From positions 1 to 7,203 of the forward strand of contig DYCT01000099.1 of assembly GCA_019417975.1 (NCBI GenBank): 7,203 nt of DNA, read 5' to 3'. This DNA comes from Bacteroides sp. (GTDB lineage: Bacteria; Bacteroidota; Bacteroidia; Bacteroidales; Bacteroidaceae). Numbering within the stretch: the stretch's first letter is position 1; the number at the start of each line of letters is the position of its first letter. Positions 1 through 7,203 of the stretch are shown here, piece by piece. The notes under the pieces were generated by a model. The model saw only the letters and a list, made by a program, of their open reading frames with translations. It had not been told where the DNA came from and did not search any database. The position numbers and the translations under genes are program-made.

Positions 1-170
1 TGCTTATAAATCCTCTTTCGGGTCAGTGCTGAAAAGTTTTTAAGGGCTTAAGTGGCATTTATGTCTGCATTACTCTTCTTTTTAAGCTTTTAGATAGGTT
101 ACTTTATGAAATAAAATCGAGTTTTTTATAAATTTATTGCTTTCTTTGCAAATGCATAGTATATTGGTGT
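1..170. other. AT-rich non-coding leader upstream of tamB
   Basis: No supportable gene lies here. On the plus strand, stops at 7-9, 30-32 and 41-43 close the three frames, so at most about 13 C-terminal codons of an upstream plus-strand gene could be present, and nothing identifies one. On the minus strand, the ATG codons that read leftward (from 57, 70 and 157) all meet a stop within 12 codons. Any divergent gene must therefore start left of position 1, unless it uses a non-ATG start. The motif TTTTTAAG occurs twice (37-44 and 79-86) without forming a convincing hairpin. The segment most likely holds the 5' untranslated region and promoter of tamB. Confidence 0.7.
141..149 (+). promoter_or_regulatory. 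Weak candidate -7 promoter box for tamB-tamL
   Basis: TTTCTTTGC matches the Bacteroidota -7 consensus TAnnTTTG at all but one specified base (T instead of A at the second position). It would place a transcript start near 155, about 15 bases before the tamB ATG. No clear TTTG -33 box is found 19-21 bases upstream, only the T-run at 122-127, which is too close. The assignment rests on position and partial motif match only. Confidence 0.25.
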
Positions 171-3100
171 ATGAATCGTAGAATTTTAAAATGGGCCGGT
201 ATCATCGTATTGATTCCGATTGCGCTGTTCATAATACTTTGTGTATTGCTTTATATACCTTCTATTCAGAATGCATTGAAAGAGAAGGTGACAGCGGTTG
301 CTTCCGAGAGTACCGGAATGCAGATAGGAATTAAACGCATTCGATTAGGCTTCCCACTCGATTTGTTAGTACAAGATGTATCGGTCGTAGACCAACAAGA
401 TACGCTCCTTTGGGCAGATGAGCTGAAAGTAAAGATACAGCTTTTACCTTTGCTGATGCAGCAGGTTGAGGTTGATAAAATTGCGCTTACCGGTGTGTCT
501 GTGAATACGGCTCAGATGATTGACGGTTTGCTTTTGCGAGGGACATTTGGAAAATTTGAGTTGGAGTCGCATGGAGTGAATTTAGGAAAAGAGACTGTCA
601 TGCTCGACAAAATTGGTTTGTATGATACAGATCTGTATGTTTGTTTGACTGATACCACATCAGAAGAAACAGATACCACTTCTACCGATATACATTGGAA
701 ACTGAACCTGCAAACACTGGCTTTGAAGAACATCAAAGCACACGTAGAAATTCCTGCTGATACGCTGAAACTTTATGCAAATATTGGCACTGGTGCAGTA
801 AAAGATGGTTACGTTGATTTAGCAAATCAATTATATAAGCTGAATACACTTGAATTGACTGATGGTGAAGTAGCTTACGATTTAGGTACAGCTTCTCCTG
901 CAAAAGGATTTGACCCCTCTCATATTCATTTGCGTCAACTGCACACTTCTTTATCCGATTTGGGCTATCATGGTAAATTGATGTCGCTCAATATTGAAAA
1001 GTTTTCATTGAAAGAACGTTCCGGGTTTTCCATTACCTCATTAACGGGAAGTTTGAAATCTGACTCTACACGTATACAGATACCTGAATTAAAGCTGAAG
1101 ACTCCTTATTCTTATGCCGATTTACGAGCTTTAGTCGATTGGAGCACGGTTGATAATCTTGAAACCGGTAAACTCTCCGTATTATTTGATTCTGATTTTG
1201 GTAAAGAAGATGTAATGCTTTTGGCTGGACACTTATCGGATGAGTTTAATTGTTCTTATCCATTTCGTCCTTTTGTTGTAAAGGCTGATGTGGATGGTAA
1301 CTTTAAGAAATTAAATATAAACGAACTGCGTGCAGAGTTGCCAGGGGCTTTTCGGCTGAAGGCAGAAGGAAAAGGTGAATCTTTGTTGGATAGTATTCAT
1401 CGATGTGCAAACATTGATTTAAATCTCCATTCTGGGAATTTGGACTTTCTGTTGACATTGTTGGACGAACAAACTCGAGAGACAGTAGCTATCCCACATG
1501 AAATGAATTTGCATGGTGTCGCTTCGATGAAAGGGAATCATTATGATGCGGATCTCGTCTTTAAAGAGAATCATAGTACGATAGGTTTGCGAGGCAATTA
1601 CAATGGAAATACCGAGGCTTATACTGCCCAACTTGAAATAGACAGTTTACAGTTTACTGATTTTTTGCCCAAAGATTCATTGTACACACTTACGGCTCAA
1701 CTAAATGTCAATGGACAAGGTTTTAATCCATTTAAGCGTTCCACGCGTTTGGAAGCTGATATACAAGTGAAAGAATTCAATTATGCCGTTTACGACCTTT
1801 CGGATTTCAGTATGAAGGCATCATTGGCTGATTGTAAGGGTACTGTTCTTTTGGGTAGCCACAATCCTCTGTTGGAGATGGATACACGTTTGGATGCATT
1901 GTTTCAAAAAGAGGTGGTTGATGCCGATTTGATTATGAATATCTGGAATGTTGATTTACATGCAGCTCGCCTGATTCCGATTCCGTTCGATTTGGGCGTT
2001 GCATTCAAGTTGCATGCTTCGAGTAATTTGAAAGATATACATTCGCTTCATGGATCCTTTAAGGATATTCGTATGCAGGTAGAACAAGGCGCTTTTCAAC
2101 CCAAAGATGTTTATTTTGAGGCGACCACCAATCGTGATTCTTCGTCAGCGATAATTTCGTCCGGTGATTTGAAAATCGATTTAGAAGCTGGAGCCGGGTT
2201 GGAGAAATTATTGATGCAGACTACCGACTTGATGGAGGTTGCAAATCGGCAGTTGAGTACACGAATGTTGAATCAGGCAGAGTTGCGTACTTATTTCCCG
2301 AATCTTTGTTTACGTGTAACGGCCGGGACAGACAATCCTGTTAGCAATACATTGACTGGATTTACAGGTATCGATTTTCGTGAACTTTTTATCGACATAG
2401 ATACTTCGCCAGAGGAGGGTATCAATGGTAGCTCTCATATCTATTCGTTGGGAATAGACAGTATGAAGTTGGATACTCTATTTTTCAACCTACGACAAGA
2501 TACTGCAAATATAAAGATGCATGCTGGTGTTTCGAATGGTCCGCAGAGTAAGCAGATTGTCTTTCGCTCTTTGCTCGATGGCGAAATAGGTAATGACCAA
2601 GCACAGGTCTTATTGAAATATTTCAATGATAGAGGAGAAGAAGGTGTTTTGTTGGGATTGCGTGCGATGATGCGCAAAGAGGGTGTATCGTTTCATTTTT
2701 TTCCAAATCAACCCACCGTTGTGTATCGACCGTTCAATTTGAATGAAGGAAATTACATTTATGTAGGTGAGGATATGCATGTAAGAGCCGACGTTTCTAT
2801 TCTTGATTCGGCAGGAACAGGAGTGCGACTTTACTCTTTGCCTTGCGATACGACTGTGCTGCAGGATATGGCAGTTGAAATACGTCGCATTGAATTGGCT
2901 GATATATGTGAAATTTTGCCTTATATGCCTAAACTGAAAGGCTTGTTCACCACCGAAGCACATTTGGTGCAGACAGCACATTCATTGCAGTTGGCTACCG
3001 ATGTACAGATAGATGAATTCTATTATGAGAAAAATCGGTTGGGTAATATTGGTATTGAAGCTGTTTATCTGCCGGGTGAAGGCGATGACCATCACTTGGA

Positions 3101-4775
3101 TGCACGTCTGAATTTGGATGGTGAAGAGGTTATGGGGATAGGCGGTGTCTACTATACTTCCAATCAGGGTCGCTTGGATGCGATGCTCGAATTACAAGAT
3201 TTCCCTTTACGTTTGGCCAACGGATTCATTCCCGATGAAATGGTACGTCTGAAAGGGAATCTGGATGGTAATCTCAGTGTTGAGGGACCTCTTTCCAAAC
3301 CGATTATGAATGGGGAATTGGTGATGGACGATGTTTCGGGCAATGTGCGTCAGTATGGTGTTAATTTCCGTATGGACAAGAAGCCCATTATCATGAAAAA
3401 CAATAAGCTCATCTTTGACAAATACAGCTTATATACCCGTACAGACAATCCTTTTGTTATTGATGGTCATATTGACTTGAACGACTTCTCTTCCATGAAG
3501 GCCGATTTACGCATGTTGGCTCGTAATTATGAGCTGATTAATGCATCGAAATCGCGTGAGTCATTGCTTTATGGAAAAGCCTTTATTGATTTGGTTGCCA
3601 GCATTAAGGGGCCTCTGGATGCACTTAAGATGCGAGGTAATATCAATTTGTTGGGAAATACCAATGTCACATATGTATTGGCCGATTCGCCGTTGACTGC
3701 TGCTCAAGACCGTTTGGGTGAGTTGGTCACTTTCGCCAATTTCAGGGACACCACACAGGTGCAACAAGCTGAAATGCCCAAAGTGGCATTGGGTGGTATG
3801 GATATGATAATGGTGGTGCATATTGACCAAGCAGCTCGTGTCAATGCAGAGTTGAGTGCAGATGGCTCTGATTATGTACGTTTGGAAGGAGGAGGCGATT
3901 TGTCGTTACAATATTCTGAATACAACGGATTGCAACTTACCGGGCGCTACACCTTAATCAGTGGTAAGATGAAGTATGCTTTGATGGTAGGGCTAAGTCG
4001 TGAGTTTAACATAGAGAATGGCAGTTATGTCGATTTCAGTGGTGATCCATTTAATCCGAAGTTGAATATCATTGCTGTATATAAGAACCGGACTTCTGTG
4101 ACCGAGGATGATGCACAGCGTATGGTTACTTTCCATGCCAGCATTACCCTAACCAATACGTTGGAACATTTGGGACTTGCCTTTAATTTGCAAGCTCCGG
4201 AAGATGGAGCTATACAGAACGAGTTAGCAGCTATGTCGGATGAAGAACGCAGTCGATTGGCAGTGACTATGATTGCATTAGGCATTTACCAAGGTGGTGG
4301 AGGTTCAAAAGGATTTGATATGGGCAGTAGTATGAATTCGGTGCTGAATGGTGCCATTCAGGGTATTACCAACAATATCAAAGCTGTTGATATAAGTTTG
4401 GGTGTAGAGACCGGTGATTATGGTGGGAGCAATCATACGGATTATTCCTATCAGATATCCAAACGTTTTTGGAACGACCGTTTCAATATCATTATTGGAG
4501 GTAAGATTTCAACAGGAGAGAATGTAGGAAATGCAGAGCAGACCTTTATTGATAATATATCCATAGAGTATCGTTTGGATAATTCCGGAACTCGCTATGT
4601 CCGGTTGTTCCATGATAAGAACTACGATAGTATTTTGGATGGTGAGATAACAGAGACGGGTATCGGTGTCGTATTGCGTAAGAAAATGAGTCGTTTGGGT
4701 GAGTTGTTTATTTTCCGCAGGAATAAAAAGAATCAGCCGGTATTGGATAAGGAGCAAGATCGTGATGAAAAGTAA
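171..4775 (+). CDS. tamB: TamB-family translocation/assembly module protein, inner-membrane anchored
   Basis: This is a very long periplasmic protein of the TamB/AsmA-like group, thought to bridge the inner and outer membranes and pair with an Omp85 partner. The 1534-residue length is usual for Bacteroidota members. A short basic start (NRR, K7) precedes one hydrophobic helix at about residues 9-29, a signal anchor with no lipobox at C24. Most of the rest is alternating beta-strand sequence with recurring short D/N-G turns, as expected for a beta-taco groove. A Thr/Asp/Ser-rich linker lies at 160-173. The conserved TamB C-terminal domain (DUF490) covers roughly 1027-1510, including VEGPLSKPIMNGELVMDD and the closing FNIIIGGKIS...SIEYRLD and GVVLRKKMSRLGELF segments. 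The extreme C-terminus is highly charged. ATG at 171 is chosen because the membrane helix follows directly; no Shine-Dalgarno sequence precedes it, which is common in Bacteroidota. The next gene overlaps its end and encodes the expected outer-membrane partner. Family assignment is firm; cargo is unknown. Confidence 0.93.
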   Translation: MNRRILKWAGIIVLIPIALFIILCVLLYIPSIQNALKEKVTAVASESTGMQIGIKRIRLGFPLDLLVQDVSVVDQQDTLLWADELKVKIQLLPLLMQQVEVDKIALTGVSVNTAQMIDGLLLRGTFGKFELESHGVNLGKETVMLDKIGLYDTDLYVCLTDTTSEETDTTSTDIHWKLNLQTLALKNIKAHVEIPADTLKLYANIGTGAVKDGYVDLANQLYKLNTLELTDGEVAYDLGTASPAKGFDPSHIHLRQLHTSLSDLGYHGKLMSLNIEKFSLKERSGFSITSLTGSLKSDSTRIQIPELKLKTPYSYADLRALVDWSTVDNLETGKLSVLFDSDFGKEDVMLLAGHLSDEFNCSYPFRPFVVKADVDGNFKKLNINELRAELPGAFRLKAEGKGESLLDSIHRCANIDLNLHSGNLDFLLTLLDEQTRETVAIPHEMNLHGVASMKGNHYDADLVFKENHSTIGLRGNYNGNTEAYTAQLEIDSLQFTDFLPKDSLYTLTAQLNVNGQGFNPFKRSTRLEADIQVKEFNYAVYDLSDFSMKASLADCKGTVLLGSHNPLLEMDTRLDALFQKEVVDADLIMNIWNVDLHAARLIPIPFDLGVAFKLHASSNLKDIHSLHGSFKDIRMQVEQGAFQPKDVYFEATTNRDSSSAIISSGDLKIDLEAGAGLEKLLMQTTDLMEVANRQLSTRMLNQAELRTYFPNLCLRVTAGTDNPVSNTLTGFTGIDFRELFIDIDTSPEEGINGSSHIYSLGIDSMKLDTLFFNLRQDTANIKMHAGVSNGPQSKQIVFRSLLDGEIGNDQAQVLLKYFNDRGEEGVLLGLRAMMRKEGVSFHFFPNQPTVVYRPFNLNEGNYIYVGEDMHVRADVSILDSAGTGVRLYSLPCDTTVLQDMAVEIRRIELADICEILPYMPKLKGLFTTEAHLVQTAHSLQLATDVQIDEFYYEKNRLGNIGIEAVYLPGEGDDHHLDARLNLDGEEVMGIGGVYYTSNQGRLDAMLELQDFPLRLANGFIPDEMVRLKGNLDGNLSVEGPLSKPIMNGELVMDDVSGNVRQYGVNFRMDKKPIIMKNNKLIFDKYSLYTRTDNPFVIDGHIDLNDFSSMKADLRMLARNYELINASKSRESLLYGKAFIDLVASIKGPLDALKMRGNINLLGNTNVTYVLADSPLTAAQDRLGELVTFANFRDTTQVQQAEMPKVALGGMDMIMVVHIDQAARVNAELSADGSDYVRLEGGGDLSLQYSEYNGLQLTGRYTLISGKMKYALMVGLSREFNIENGSYVDFSGDPFNPKLNIIAVYKNRTSVTEDDAQRMVTFHASITLTNTLEHLGLAFNLQAPEDGAIQNELAAMSDEERSRLAVTMIALGIYQGGGGSKGFDMGSSMNSVLNGAIQGITNNIKAVDISLGVETGDYGGSNHTDYSYQISKRFWNDRFNIIIGGKISTGENVGNAEQTFIDNISIEYRLDNSGTRYVRLFHDKNYDSILDGEITETGIGVVLRKKMSRLGELFIFRRNKKNQPVLDKEQDRDEK
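4749..4754 (+). promoter_or_regulatory. Ribosome binding site of tamL inside tamB
   Basis: AAGGAG lies 10 bases before the ATG at 4765. It is formed by the Lys1527 and Glu1528 codons of tamB. This Shine-Dalgarno match supports 4765 over the further-upstream ATG at 4699 as the start of the second gene. tamB itself has no such site, so the two genes may start translation by different routes. Confidence 0.7.
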
Positions 4776-7089
4776 GTATATATATATAATAGGAATAGTG
4801 GGTCTTGTGCTGATTGGGTTGACAGCATGCTCCATAACCAAGCATTTACCTGAAGGAGAAGTGCTTTATCGGGGTATTAAGGAAATAAAGATTGAAAATA
4901 AAGATAAGTCGTCGAATGGAGAGAATGCTTGGACTGAAGCGGAAGCAGCATTAGCTTGTGCTCCTAATAATGCCATTTTAGGAAGTTCGTCGTTGAAATT
5001 TCCTCTTCCCGTCGGGTTGTGGATGTACAATAAGTATGTCAATGCCGAAGGCAAGTTTGGTAAGTGGATGTTCAACCGATTTGCAGCTAAGCCGGTATTG
5101 ATGACAGCTGTCAATCCGGAACTTCGGGCACAGATAGCGCGAAATATTTTGCACGACTATGGCTATTTCAATGGCACAGTTGATTATGAAGTCATACCCT
5201 TAAAGAGTCCTCGTCGTGCCAAGATTAATTATTACGTTGATTTCAAGAATGCTTATAAGCTCGATTCTATTGCCTATTTGGGTTTTCCTGCTCAGATAGA
5301 CAGTTTCATTCAGGAAGATTGGAACAACAGATTGGTGCGTCGTGGCAAGCATTTCAATGTTATTCAGTTGGATGCCGAGCGGCAGCGCATCAGCAACCTT
5401 TTGCGCGATAAGGGATATTACTATTTCCGCTCCGATTTTATTACTTTTCGAGCTGATACCCTTATCACTCCGGGAGCAGTACATTTGCAGATAATTCCTA
5501 AGTCGGGAATTCCAAAAGAAGGATTGGAACAATGGCGTATTGGTCGGGTCGCGTTCAATTTGTCAAATTATAAGTATTCGCGTCGTGCTCCGGTCGATTC
5601 GTTGATGTATAAAGACATGATGGTATATTATACCGGCAAGCGTCCGCCCGTTCGTCCGTCAGTACTTTATAGGCGTATACGCTTCCACAGTGGAGAGCTG
5701 TATTCTCAGCAGGTGCAGTCTAAGTCGCAAGATAAGCTGAATCGTTTGGGTGTATTTCGTTTTTCAGAGTTTCAATATGTGCCACGAGATACACTTGCCT
5801 CGTGCGACAGACTTGATGTGACTATCAATGCAGCTATGGACCAACCATTGGATGGTGAGTTGGAGATGAATATTACGACCAAGAGCAATGATCAGGTAGG
5901 TCCGGGAGCCTCATTTAGTGTGTCGCGTAGGAATATATTTCGAGGTGGAGAAACCTTTTCTGTCGGTGTTCATGGTTCGTACGAGTGGCAGACAAAGTCA
6001 TCAGCTAAAGCAAATCGTTCGGCTATCAATTCATACGAGTTAGGCGTAGAAACATCGCTTGATTTTCCATGGGTTGTTTTCCCGTGGGTGTATAAAGTCG
6101 ATTTCGATTTCCCGGCTACCAGTACATTTCGGATTTATGGTAATCAGTTAAATAGGGCGGGATTTTTTAAGATGCTTTCCTTTGGTGGAAATGCTACATA
6201 CAATTTCCAACCCTCGGCTGTGATACGTCACTCTATTACCCCATTCCGACTTACGTTTAATGCGTTGCAGAGCACCACAGCTCGTTTCGATTCGATTATG
6301 GGAGCCAATCGTGCTTTGTATCAGAGTTTGAAGAACCAGTTTATTCCGGCCATGTCTTATACCTATACCTACGATGATACCCAAGTGAAGTCGAAAAAGC
6401 ATTATTTATGGTGGCAGACTTCGATAACTTCGGCAGGAAACATTACTTCCGGTGTCTATGCCGCATTTGGAAACTCTTTCCACAAGAAGAATAAGAAGCT
6501 GATGGGTAATCCGTTTGCACAGTTTGTCAAGTTAACATCGGAGGTTCGTTATAATTATCGCATTGATGTAAACAATCGTTTGGCTATGCGCTTGATGGCC
6601 GGAGCTATTTATTCGTATGGCAATATGAATGTTTCGCCTTATAGTGAGCAATTCTTTGTAGGAGGGGCCACTAGTATTCGTGCATTTACGGTTCGTGCGT
6701 TGGGACCGGGCAGCTATCATCCGGCAGTAGAGAGTAAATATTCGTATATTGACCAGACCGGTGATTTCAAGTTAGAAGCAAATTTGGAATATCGTTTCCG
6801 CATTTTGGGCGATTTGCATGGAGCTGTCTTTTTAGATGCCGGCAATGTGTGGTTGTTGCGTGAGGATGTGGACCGTCCGGGTGGAAAGTTTGACTTAAAA
6901 CGTTTGGGTAAAGACATTGCGTTGGGTACAGGAATGGGTATCCGATACGACTTAACATTTCTTGTTTTGCGATTCGATGTAGGAGTCGGTCTGCATGTCC
7001 CTTACGAGACCGGCAGGTCGGGTTATTATAATTTACCGTCATTCAAGAAGAGTTTAGGCTATCATTTAGCCATTGGATACCCCTTTTAA
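4765..7089 (+). CDS. tamL: TamL: lipidated TamA-like Omp85 outer-membrane protein
   Basis: This is the predicted outer-membrane partner of TamB: an Omp85/BamA-superfamily barrel with periplasmic POTRA-like domains, carrying a lipid anchor as in the Bacteroidota TamL branch. Numbered from the ATG at 4765 (774 residues), it has a signal peptide with basic K2/K4, a hydrophobic core at 5-18 and the lipobox LTAC, so Cys22 is the predicted lipidated residue. POTRA-like modules end near GYF (133-135), GYYYF (217-221) and RLGVFRF (327-333). The barrel runs from about 363 to the end. Omp85 marks are the loop-6 motif IRAF (638-641), FLDAGNVW (689-696) and GTGMGIRYD (721-729). The protein ends in GYPF, with the terminal Phe typical of barrel recognition signals. 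The frame is open back to an ATG at 4699, but that start would put 22 extra residues, including four Arg/Lys and a Cys, before the signal peptide; the 4765 start has a good ribosome binding site. It overlaps tamB by 11 bp, implying an operon. The TamL-versus-other-Omp85 call rests on the lipobox and tamB linkage. Confidence 0.92.
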   Translation: MKSKYIYIIGIVGLVLIGLTACSITKHLPEGEVLYRGIKEIKIENKDKSSNGENAWTEAEAALACAPNNAILGSSSLKFPLPVGLWMYNKYVNAEGKFGKWMFNRFAAKPVLMTAVNPELRAQIARNILHDYGYFNGTVDYEVIPLKSPRRAKINYYVDFKNAYKLDSIAYLGFPAQIDSFIQEDWNNRLVRRGKHFNVIQLDAERQRISNLLRDKGYYYFRSDFITFRADTLITPGAVHLQIIPKSGIPKEGLEQWRIGRVAFNLSNYKYSRRAPVDSLMYKDMMVYYTGKRPPVRPSVLYRRIRFHSGELYSQQVQSKSQDKLNRLGVFRFSEFQYVPRDTLASCDRLDVTINAAMDQPLDGELEMNITTKSNDQVGPGASFSVSRRNIFRGGETFSVGVHGSYEWQTKSSAKANRSAINSYELGVETSLDFPWVVFPWVYKVDFDFPATSTFRIYGNQLNRAGFFKMLSFGGNATYNFQPSAVIRHSITPFRLTFNALQSTTARFDSIMGANRALYQSLKNQFIPAMSYTYTYDDTQVKSKKHYLWWQTSITSAGNITSGVYAAFGNSFHKKNKKLMGNPFAQFVKLTSEVRYNYRIDVNNRLAMRLMAGAIYSYGNMNVSPYSEQFFVGGATSIRAFTVRALGPGSYHPAVESKYSYIDQTGDFKLEANLEYRFRILGDLHGAVFLDAGNVWLLREDVDRPGGKFDLKRLGKDIALGTGMGIRYDLTFLVLRFDVGVGLHVPYETGRSGYYNLPSFKKSLGYHLAIGYPF

Positions 7090-7092
7090 GCG

Positions 7093-7172
7093 TATAAAGT
7101 GTTATTTTGAACTATTTAGATGGTATTTTGAGTTTTTTTCTCTTTTTATGTGGAATATAAAGTGTACTTTTG
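7093..7172 (+). repeat. Imperfect 17-bp direct repeat, two copies
   Basis: TATAAAGTGTTATTTTG at 7093-7109 and TATAAAGTGTACTTTTG at 7156-7172 share 15 of 17 bases, with starts 63 bases apart. Both copies end in a TTTTG resembling the 3' half of the Bacteroidota -7 box. In AT-rich DNA part of the match may be chance, but the shared first ten bases are exact. It could be duplicated promoter sequence or a pair of regulator sites. Confidence 0.45.
7143..7172 (+). promoter_or_regulatory. Candidate Bacteroidota-type promoter for the next gene
   Basis: TACTTTTG at 7165-7172 is an exact match to the -7 consensus TAnnTTTG. An imperfect -33 element (TTTT at 7143-7146, consensus TTTG) lies 18 bases upstream. 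Transcription would start near 7179 and run off the right edge, so the target gene is not visible. It follows the end of the tamB-tamL pair and suggests the next gene has its own promoter. Confidence 0.45.
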
Positions 7173-7203
7173 TGGAACATTTAAAAACGTATATATAATA
7201 TAT

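Larger units (their letters stand above)
7090..7203. other. AT-rich intergenic region after tamL
   Basis: No coding sequence is supported here. The segment has T-runs at 7133-7139 and 7143-7147 but no stable GC stem in front of them, so I do not call a terminator. It contains the imperfect direct repeat and promoter-like box listed separately. The last 20 bases are almost pure A/T and probably belong to the leader of a gene beyond the window. Confidence 0.6.

Noticed and set aside
160..167. TATATTGG as a -7 promoter box
   Set aside because: It differs from TAnnTTTG by one base, but would start transcription at or just inside the tamB ATG at 171, leaving no leader.
240..242. Cys24 of TamB as a lipoprotein cleavage site
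   Set aside because: The preceding residues are I-I-L, and a lipobox needs a small residue (Gly, Ala or Ser) just before the Cys. The hydrophobic stretch continues past it, as in a membrane anchor.
648..689. Thr/Asp/Ser-rich repeat in TamB (TDTTS twice) as a phase-variable or slippage tract
   Set aside because: The underlying DNA shares only the 8-base GATACCAC in two copies with different flanks. It is not a tandem repeat and more likely encodes a flexible linker.
2610..2981. 123-codon open frame on the minus strand inside tamB
   Set aside because: It lies wholly antisense to strongly supported coding sequence. Its Cys/His/Ser-rich product shows no recognisable domain, as expected of a shadow frame. 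The other minus-strand frames inside the two genes were rejected for the same reason.
4699..4764. Upstream ATG that would lengthen TamL by 22 residues
   Set aside because: The extension (MSCLFSAGIKRISRYW...) would precede a complete lipoprotein signal peptide and overlap tamB by 77 bp. The ATG at 4765 has AAGGAG at good spacing and gives a standard signal peptide length.
7057..7071. GGCTA / TAGCC hairpin as a terminator
   Set aside because: It is a perfect 5-bp stem with a 5-base loop, but it lies inside the tamL coding sequence, is short, and the nearest T-run (TTTT at 7084-7087) is 12 bases beyond the stem.

Overview
The window holds two long, co-directional plus-strand genes that fill about 96% of it. 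Their products fit the two halves of a Bacteroidota-type translocation and assembly module (TAM). The upstream gene encodes a 1534-residue TamB-family protein anchored in the inner membrane. The downstream gene encodes a 774-residue lipidated TamA-like Omp85 protein (TamL type) of the outer membrane.

Organism: moderately AT-rich DNA, a TamA homologue with a lipoprotein signal, a tamB start with no Shine-Dalgarno sequence and a TAnnTTTG promoter-like box all point to Bacteroidota. Bacteroidales, perhaps Bacteroidaceae, is the best guess; species cannot be read from this sequence alone.

Layout: positions 1-170 are AT-rich and hold no supportable gene, only a weak promoter candidate for tamB. 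tamB runs 171-4775. tamL starts at 4765, inside the last codons of tamB (11-bp overlap), with a clear AAGGAG ribosome binding site formed by tamB codons; it ends at 7089. Positions 7090-7203 are AT-rich and carry a good -7 box at 7165-7172, probably the promoter of a gene beyond the right edge, plus an imperfect direct repeat of that box region. No intrinsic terminator hairpin is visible after tamL.

How the genes work together (family knowledge): TamB is a long beta-rich, groove-like protein that spans the periplasm from an N-terminal inner-membrane helix. Its C-terminal domain contacts the POTRA domains of the outer-membrane Omp85 partner. The module is implicated in outer-membrane protein assembly and in moving phospholipid between the membranes. 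The overlapping genes fit translation of the two partners from one message. I see no mobile element, CRISPR array, RNA gene or new system; this looks like an ordinary core-genome TAM locus with a few local details worth checking.
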